From Geomonas ferrireducens (GTDB lineage: Bacteria; Desulfobacterota; Desulfuromonadia; Geobacterales; Geobacteraceae): 64,000 nucleotides of DNA. Under the pieces are notes generated by a model. The model saw only the letters and a list, made by a program, of their open reading frames with translations, was not told where the DNA came from and did no database searches. The translations under genes and the position numbers were made by a program. Shown in pieces: positions 59,039-64,000 of the stretch (position 1 is its first letter; the number at the start of each line of letters is the position of its first letter). The stretch lies in contig NZ_SSYA01000002.1 of assembly GCF_004917065.1 (NCBI RefSeq), positions 969,897-1,033,896 of the forward strand, read 5' to 3'.

Positions 59039-59473
59039 TCAGTCACCCCGGCCGTGCCCTCGCCCATGCCCCTTCCCCGGCCCATTGCCGCGACCGTGCT
59101 CTTTCTTCCACTGCCCGTAGGGGATGTGGTGCTCTCGAGCGTAAGCCTGCCGGTAGTCACCGGGAACACGGTACACGGCGCGCGGTACGGCAGCGCGACG
59201 CACCACATGCCACGGTCCGCCGTAATCGCTCGCGCGATACCACCTTTCGCCACGCGGCGACCACCAGTAACCGCCGTAGAAGAAGATGTCGACATCGAAA
59301 CCGGGGGCGAAGTAGACGCCGGTTCCAGGGACCATCACCATCGCGGAGGGAGGCCCCACGATTACCGGCGGACCTATGTTGATGCTCAGGCTTACCTCGG
59401 CCGCCGCGTTACCGGCGATCATCCCGAAAAGCAGCACGGCAGAGAGAAGACGATTTACAAAGGTTCTCTTCAT
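59039..59473 (-). CDS. Exported protein with aromatic core and Gly/Arg/His-rich tail
   Basis: The 144-residue product has a signal peptide (1-24, ending NAAA). The middle holds YGGYWWSPRGERWYRASDYGG in pieces typical of YXWGXW-type secreted proteins. The last 20 residues are mostly Gly, Arg, His and Lys and likely disordered or metal-binding. An AGGAGTTATG site precedes the start. It ends four bases from the rhomboid stop, so the two converge. Confidence 0.75.
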   Translation of the reverse strand: MKRTFVNRLLSAVLLFGMIAGNAAAEVSLSINIGPPVIVGPPSAMVMVPGTGVYFAPGFDVDIFFYGGYWWSPRGERWYRASDYGGPWHVVRRAAVPRAVYRVPGDYRQAYAREHHIPYGQWKKEHGRGNGPGKGHGRGHGRGD

Positions 59474-59703
59474 AACTCCTCCTCAACAGGCTCGGCTTTT
59501 TTCTCGCGCTACCGGGAAAAATGCACCCGGACCTCACCTTCCCCACACGACTGGGCGACATCCGCCAACTTACCGCAGGGGAGGAACTGCGTCGCACCGA
59601 CTACAGACCGCGGAGCACAGTCATACAAGGCGCCGGGTCTGGATGCCGAGACTGAACCCATTATATCTCCGCGACATATTACTGTCAGTAGCTACGACAT
59701 CAC

Positions 59704-60123
59704 TCACATAAACGGGAGTGGTTTGCCGGTCCGGTAGGCAACCGCCTGACACACGGCGATCAGCGTCCCTTTCTGGTCGTGCACCTTTATGTCATAGGTG
59801 GCAGTTCGCTTCGTGCCGCTCACTTCGCGCGCCTCCGCCCGCAGTCTGGCGCCTGCTTCCGGACTGGCGACGTAGTTAACCGCCACGTTGAGGGCGACGG
59901 TGACGCCCCCAACCGTCTGGCAGACGGTCTCGAACGCCTCGTCGATGAGCGAGAAGATCGCGCCCCCGTGCGCGCGGCCGAACATGTTGTCCATTTCCGC
60001 ACGGTAGTCCATCTCCACGGCGGAGAACCCTTCCTCCAGTGCCACCAGTTCCATCTTCAGCGCCTGTGCAAACGGCTCTTTTTTCACCTGGCTGAAGATC
60101 GCTTCTTTTAGTTGCATCTCCAC
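59704..60123 (-). CDS. PaaI-type hotdog thioesterase
   Basis: The protein is 139 residues from a GTG at 60123, chosen because GGGGGG lies six bases upstream. The ATG at 60117 has its GGAG immediately adjacent and is the alternative. The core HGGAIFSLIDEAFE is the hotdog-fold active site of acyl-CoA thioesterases such as PaaI. The region GGVTVALNVAVNYVASPE follows. It probably hydrolyses an acyl- or aryl-CoA. It has no obvious partner. Confidence 0.85.
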   Translation of the reverse strand: MEMQLKEAIFSQVKKEPFAQALKMELVALEEGFSAVEMDYRAEMDNMFGRAHGGAIFSLIDEAFETVCQTVGGVTVALNVAVNYVASPEAGARLRAEAREVSGTKRTATYDIKVHDQKGTLIAVCQAVAYRTGKPLPFM

Positions 60124-60389
60124 AGTCGTCCCCCCGCTCGGCAGAAGTCGAAAACGGCAAGAGCCTAGCATGTCCGGAGGTCGCGCTGCAAAGATAAAGA
60201 CGTGAAGCGGTGAAGCGACCGGTGTGGATGATCCGCGGTCAAGTAGTCGGGGGCGGGAAAGCGGGCCGGGGGTAAGAGCGTGTGCTGCAGGACGCAGCGG
60301 AGAGGTACGGGAAAAGACCTTGGAGACAAAGCCGACGACCGGGAGCGACAGCACCGCACCGGGGCTGCCGCTCCACAAGGTTGCGACAT

Positions 60390-60785
60390 CTAACGTTTCA
60401 TCAGTCCGAGCTTGGAGAGGACGTTGAAGAGCCCTTCCTTGGACACCGGCTTGACCAGGTAGGCTGCCGATTGCGCGTTGCAGAAGGACTCCATGGCGTC
60501 GTTGGAGGAGTTGAGCGCGGTGAGCATGACGATGTTCACCCTCTTGGCCGGCTTTTGCTCCTTCTCGATGTGCCTGATGGCCTTTGCTGCGTCATGTCCG
60601 CTCATGCCGGGCATCATGATGTCCATGATCACCAGGTCGAAAGGTTCGCCGGAGGCAAGGGCGGCTTTGTATTTCTCGAGCGCCTCCATGCCGCTGCTCG
60701 CCTGATGGCAATCCGCGGTCGCACTGAGTAAGGTGGCGACAAAGTCACGGCAAAAAGACTCGTCATCTACTATCAAGCACTTCAT
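60390..60785 (-). CDS. Single-domain response regulator
   Basis: The 131-residue product is a receiver with LIVDDESFCRDFV, the phospho-Asp in DLVIMDIMMPGMSG, Thr in VMLTALN and the lysine in YLVKPVSKEG. No output domain is present. It begins with MKCLIVDDE. No partner kinase is adjacent. Confidence 0.9.
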   Translation of the reverse strand: MKCLIVDDESFCRDFVATLLSATADCHQASSGMEALEKYKAALASGEPFDLVIMDIMMPGMSGHDAAKAIRHIEKEQKPAKRVNIVMLTALNSSNDAMESFCNAQSAAYLVKPVSKEGLFNVLSKLGLMKR

Positions 60786-60985
60786 AGCTTCCCCCAGGTG
60801 TCTGTTGTGATGTTCGATGACGCCGGGGGAGCCCGCAGCCGATAGCCGCGCCCCTGCGCTTTTAACCGTATCGGTTCATTGGAATGAGACTTTAGCGGCT
60901 TTATGAAGCAGTGAGGCTACTGGAAAACGGGAAGGGAAGTACTGCGGGAGGGGGATGCCGCACGGGCACCATTGTGATGTATGAG

Positions 60986-61012
60986 GCGGGGGCAGGCTCA
61001 AGGCCCGCCCCC
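60986..61012 (-). terminator. Possible hairpin downstream of the pdh genes
   Basis: GGGGGCAGGC and GCCCGCCCCC pair around CTCAAG with one mismatch, just after the E2 stop. There is no T-run, so it may slow transcription or protect the RNA end. Confidence 0.4.
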
Positions 61013-61021
61013 ACAGCAGTC

Positions 61022-62494
61022 TCAGATCAATAGGCGCACCGGGTTCTCAAGCACCTCCTTCAGAGCCTTCAGGAACTCGGCGGCATAGGCGCCGTCCGTA
61101 ACGCGATGGTCGGCCGAGAGGGTCACCTTCATCACCTTGGCGCTCGTCAGCACACCGGAGCGCACCACGGGAGCGTCGAGCACCGCGCCGACGGCGAGGA
61201 CGCCGGCCTGGGAGGGATGGATGATGGCGCTGAAACAGTCCACGCCGAACATGCCGAGGTTGGAAACCGAGAAGGTACCGCCGCTCATCTCCTGTTCGGT
61301 CAGGGCGCCGGAACGTGAAAGTTTCACGAGCCGCTCCGACTCCTGGGCGATTTCCAGCAGGGTTAATGCGTGGCACCTGTGAACCACGGGCATGAGCACA
61401 CCCTCGGGGACACCTACCGCGACGCTCACGTTGACCTCACCGTGATACGAGATGCCGTCCGGCGTGTAACGCGCGTTCAACTGCGGGTATTGCACCAGGG
61501 CGAGGGCCACCCCCTTTACGATGACGTCGTTCACCGTGACGCGCATCCCTCCCTGTTTCAACTGACGCCGGATCGCCTCCGCCTCGTCCATGAGGATATC
61601 CATGGTGACGCTGAAGTGCGGGATGTGCTCCCACGATTCCGCAACCGTCTTCGCCACGGCGGCCCGCAGCCGGGACATGGTCCGCACCTCCTCGACGAGA
61701 CGCGGCCCTGCGGGAGGTGCCGGTTCCTTGCGCGGCGGTGTTGGAGCAGCAGCGCCTCCCCCCCCGGCGGCCCCCTCGAGGTCCTGCAAAAGGATGCGCC
61801 CGTCGGGTCCGCTGCCGCGCACCTGGGCGAGGTCCATCCCCAGCTCGCGGGCACGCCTGCGCACCACGGGAGCGGCGCGTTCACGACCTGCCGCCGAGGG
61901 GGTGAACTCCGGGGCCTCTTTGCCGGGGGCCGGAGCCCTCGTGTGGATGTATTCCGTCGGCCCCGCGGCCGCTTTTTCCGGCTGTTCCTGATCGGTACCC
62001 GGGACGGGAGGCGCGGCCGGAGCCTGCTTCTCCCCTTCCATGGGGAAGAGGTCGGCCTCTTTGGCTTCCTTCGCCTCGGCGGGAGGAGGCGCGGCCTGGG
62101 ATGGCTCGTCTCCTTTCTCCTGCGTCACCCGTTCCTTCTCCGGTTCCGGCTCCGGTACCTGTTCCGGCTCGGCCACCGGCTCCGGCTCGGGCGCCTGCCC
62201 GGTGCCCTGCGTCTCTTTTCCGGATGCCTGGGCCTGCGGTGCGGGCGCCCCCTTCTCTTCGGGCTTGCCTACGACGGCGATCACCGTCCCCACCTGGACC
62301 AGGTCCCCCGGCTGCGCCTTTAGCTCCAGGATCACCCCAGGCGCGTACGCCTCGAGCTCCATGTTCGCCTTGTCGGTTTCAACCTCCGCGATCACCTCGC
62401 CGCGGCGCACCTCATCCCCTACCCGCTTCTTCCAGGAGACGAGCCTCCCTTCGGTCATGGTATCGGAGAGCTTCGGCATCACGATATCGTTCAT
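61022..62494 (-). CDS. pdhC: Pyruvate dehydrogenase complex E2 (dihydrolipoamide acetyltransferase)
   Basis: The 490-residue protein has one lipoyl domain (residues 1-78, with the lipoylated lysine in VETDKANMELEAYA), a long linker rich in Pro, Ala and Glu (about 85-200), a peripheral-subunit-binding domain (about 205-245, VRRRARELGMDL), and the acyltransferase domain (about 270-490) with the catalytic LSADHRVTDGAY. It transfers the acetyl group to CoA. It follows the E1-beta gene by nine bases. Branched-chain or acetoin complexes are less likely alternatives. Confidence 0.9.
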   Translation of the reverse strand: MNDIVMPKLSDTMTEGRLVSWKKRVGDEVRRGEVIAEVETDKANMELEAYAPGVILELKAQPGDLVQVGTVIAVVGKPEEKGAPAPQAQASGKETQGTGQAPEPEPVAEPEQVPEPEPEKERVTQEKGDEPSQAAPPPAEAKEAKEADLFPMEGEKQAPAAPPVPGTDQEQPEKAAAGPTEYIHTRAPAPGKEAPEFTPSAAGRERAAPVVRRRARELGMDLAQVRGSGPDGRILLQDLEGAAGGGGAAAPTPPRKEPAPPAGPRLVEEVRTMSRLRAAVAKTVAESWEHIPHFSVTMDILMDEAEAIRRQLKQGGMRVTVNDVIVKGVALALVQYPQLNARYTPDGISYHGEVNVSVAVGVPEGVLMPVVHRCHALTLLEIAQESERLVKLSRSGALTEQEMSGGTFSVSNLGMFGVDCFSAIIHPSQAGVLAVGAVLDAPVVRSGVLTSAKVMKVTLSADHRVTDGAYAAEFLKALKEVLENPVRLLI

Positions 62495-62503
62495 GGCGGC
62501 ACC

Positions 62504-63490
62504 TCAGTACGGTTCGTTCAGAAGATCACGTACGCCCTGCACGATCCCATCGAGCTGCGGGATGCACAGCTTCTCGATCTTGCGTGAGTACGGCATGGGG
62601 ACGTCAAGCCCGGAGATGCGGCGCACCGGGGCCAGCAGCGTATCGAAGCACCCCTCGTAGATGCGCGAGGCGATATCCCCGCCAAGCCCCGCGCTTTTCC
62701 AGCATTCCTCGATCACCACGGCGCGACCGGTCTTCGTCACCGACGCGAGGACAGTCTCCATGTCGAGCGGCACCAGGGTCCGCAGGTCGATCACCTCGCA
62801 GGACACCCCTTCCTTTTCCAGCGCAAGCGAGGCCTGCAGCGCCAGGATTGCCATGCGCCCGTAACCTACGAGGGTGACCCGATCGCCGCTTTTGAGGACG
62901 TTCGCCTTCCCGAAGGGGACCAGGAACTCGGGGTCCTCCGGGACTTCGCCCTTGCTGTTGTAGAGAAGCTCGTGCTCGAGGAAGATGACCGGGTTGTCGT
63001 CCCTGATCGAGCTCTTCAAAAGCCCCTTCGCGTCGGCGGGTGTCGCCGGGTAGGCGACCAGCATGCCGGGGCAGTGCATGAAGTAGCTCTCGAGACTCTG
63101 CGAGTGCTGGGCGCCGAGCTGGCTCCCGCCCCCCCCCGGCATGCGCACCACCATCGGGGCCTTCGTCTGCCCGCCGAACATGTAGCGCACCTTAGCCATG
63201 TGGTTCACGATCTGATCCATGGCAAGCAGGGCGAAGTTGACCGTCATCAGCTCGGCCACCGGGCGAATCCCCCCCATGGCCGCCCCGACGGCGACACCGA
63301 CGATGGTGTTCTCGGAGATCGGGCAGTCGCGCACGCGCAGTTCGCCGAACTCGGCTAACAGTCCGCGGGTCACCTTGAAGGCCCCCTCGTACTGTGCCAC
63401 GTCCTCGCCGTAGACCACGACGTTCTTGTCGCGACGCATCTCCTCTTTAAGCGCCAGGTTGATGGCGTCACGGTAGGTCATCTCAGCCAT
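62504..63490 (-). CDS. pdhB: Pyruvate dehydrogenase E1 component, beta subunit
   Basis: The start at 63490 follows GGAGAGGGTGT and gives 328 residues. It begins MAEMTYRDAINLALKEEM and has the conserved VYGEDVAQYEGAFKVTRGL and DCPISENTIVGVAVGAAMGG segments of the E1-beta family. Together with an E1-alpha subunit it decarboxylates pyruvate with thiamine diphosphate. No E1-alpha gene lies in this window, although E1-alpha normally precedes beta. It is the first gene of the pdhB-pdhC unit. Confidence 0.92.
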   Translation of the reverse strand: MAEMTYRDAINLALKEEMRRDKNVVVYGEDVAQYEGAFKVTRGLLAEFGELRVRDCPISENTIVGVAVGAAMGGIRPVAELMTVNFALLAMDQIVNHMAKVRYMFGGQTKAPMVVRMPGGGGSQLGAQHSQSLESYFMHCPGMLVAYPATPADAKGLLKSSIRDDNPVIFLEHELLYNSKGEVPEDPEFLVPFGKANVLKSGDRVTLVGYGRMAILALQASLALEKEGVSCEVIDLRTLVPLDMETVLASVTKTGRAVVIEECWKSAGLGGDIASRIYEGCFDTLLAPVRRISGLDVPMPYSRKIEKLCIPQLDGIVQGVRDLLNEPY

Positions 63491-63574
63491 ACACCCTCTC
63501 CATTGATGCAGTTGTTGGTCTTTCGAGTACACACAAGGTTCCAATCTTAACAAAGGAGGCTTGGAAAACAACGT

Positions 63575-63606
63575 GACGGCGACATTAAAGAAATAATGCC
63601 GCCGTC
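63575..63606. promoter_or_regulatory. Large inverted repeat between divergent pdhB and exported-protein genes
   Basis: GACGGCG-A-CATTA and TAATG-C-CGCCGTC form a 13-bp pair with one mismatch around a six-base loop. Its place between divergent starts fits an operator, but it could be a terminator-like structure. A TTGTTT and TAAGAT pair (16-base gap) lies to its left on the minus strand as a possible pdhB promoter. Confidence 0.45.
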
Positions 63607-63666
63607 ATGAAGGGCACTGAGCAAATACCTTGCAACGATTGGCCATTTACGGTACGGTCATAGGCC

Positions 63667-64000
63667 ATGAAGCCTGCCGCGACACTGTCATCGATATCCA
63701 GAACAGCCCTCTTGACATTGGTCGCTGTCTTCACCGTCGTCTTCCTCACTCAGGGAGCGGCGGTACCTGATCCCTGCCGCCTCCACACCCCGCTGCTCAG
63801 CGCAAAGCACGTAACCCGCGACACCCAGGACGCCTTCCTGAAAAACGCCGGGAAGGGTGCGCAGGTAAAGGCGGCAAAGACGTCAGCCGCCCCTGCCCTC
63901 GCCCCGACACCACCGTCAATCAGGCTTCTTTCGTCCCTTCCCGCTCACCTAACGCCCGTACGGAACCTCTTTTCTCCGGCGGACACCTCTGCCGTTTCTG
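63667..64000 (+). CDS. Exported protein of unknown function (3' end outside window)
   Basis: The frame is open from the ATG at 63667 to the window edge (111 codons seen). Residues 11-31 are hydrophobic and followed by Pro and Cys, fitting a signal peptide or signal anchor. The rest is rich in Ala, Pro, Lys and Ser with no recognised motif. No strong ribosome site was found, so the start is uncertain. Divergent from pdhB. Confidence 0.55.
   Translation, partial: MKPAATLSSISRTALLTLVAVFTVVFLTQGAAVPDPCRLHTPLLSAKHVTRDTQDAFLKNAGKGAQVKAAKTSAAPALAPTPPSIRLLSSLPAHLTPVRNLFSPADTSAVS

Noticed and set aside
61370..62323. Plus-strand frame opposite the E2 gene
   Set aside because: Gly/Arg-rich mirror of the E2 linker.

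Overview
The window is a GC-rich, gene-dense chromosomal segment of a Geobacter-type deltaproteobacterium (Desulfuromonadota; Geobacter, Citrifermentans and Geomonas are the closest matches by gene content). This is inferred from a pilB-pilT-pilC-pilS type IV pilus operon, many PAS, Cache and receiver signalling proteins, a bacteriohemerythrin, a MucR-type zinc-finger regulator and a core metabolic backbone. No database search was possible. There is no intact insertion sequence, prophage, CRISPR array, tRNA or rRNA gene.

Left block (1-13.4 kb, all minus strand): rnr, tatC, ribF, a flippase-like UPF0104 membrane protein, a DUF2723 membrane protein, aroE, pilB, pilT, pilC and the start of pilS (cut by the window edge). 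Several genes overlap by a few bases, so this reads as one or two operons. Upstream of rnr lies an array of twenty 21-bp tandem repeats whose variation falls mostly on one codon position, which suggests a heptapeptide-repeat protein. A lytic transglycosylase follows on the plus strand.

16-26.4 kb: a MarR repressor with a promoter-operator palindrome controls a TolC, EmrA and EmrB tripartite efflux operon. A MucR regulator converges on it. A SAM-I riboswitch with a terminator precedes a MetI/MetC-like transsulfuration pair. A J-domain/leucine-rich-repeat fusion protein and a cold-shock protein follow.

26.4-41.5 kb: a CbiMQO cobalt or nickel ECF transporter (minus strand), a hybrid sensor kinase, an exported DUF3300 protein, an M20 amidohydrolase, two small unknown proteins (one a helix-turn-helix protein with a cysteine-rich tail), an orphan ACT-domain protein, SixA, a helix-hairpin-helix protein, Ppx/GppA with an HD domain, and a zinc-ribbon protein with an HEAGH motif. 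A truncated REP-associated transposase and AT-rich repeats lie just past 41 kb.

42-54.8 kb: CheW, glycogen phosphorylase, a KefB-type antiporter, a P-type ATPase and a DUF3124 protein on the minus strand. These are followed on the plus strand by a sigma-54 response regulator, a Cache sensor kinase and a bacteriohemerythrin, probably one signalling unit.

55-64 kb: an unknown basic-tailed protein, a G-poor stretch with nine CAGAA repeats and a strong minus-strand terminator, single-domain receivers, a flavin-type oxidase fold, a rhomboid protease, an exported glycine/arginine-rich protein, a hotdog thioesterase, the pyruvate dehydrogenase E2 and E1-beta genes without E1-alpha or E3, and the start of an exported protein that runs off the right edge. 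Start codons were chosen from ribosome binding sites and family lengths, and several are earlier or later than the longest possible reading frame.
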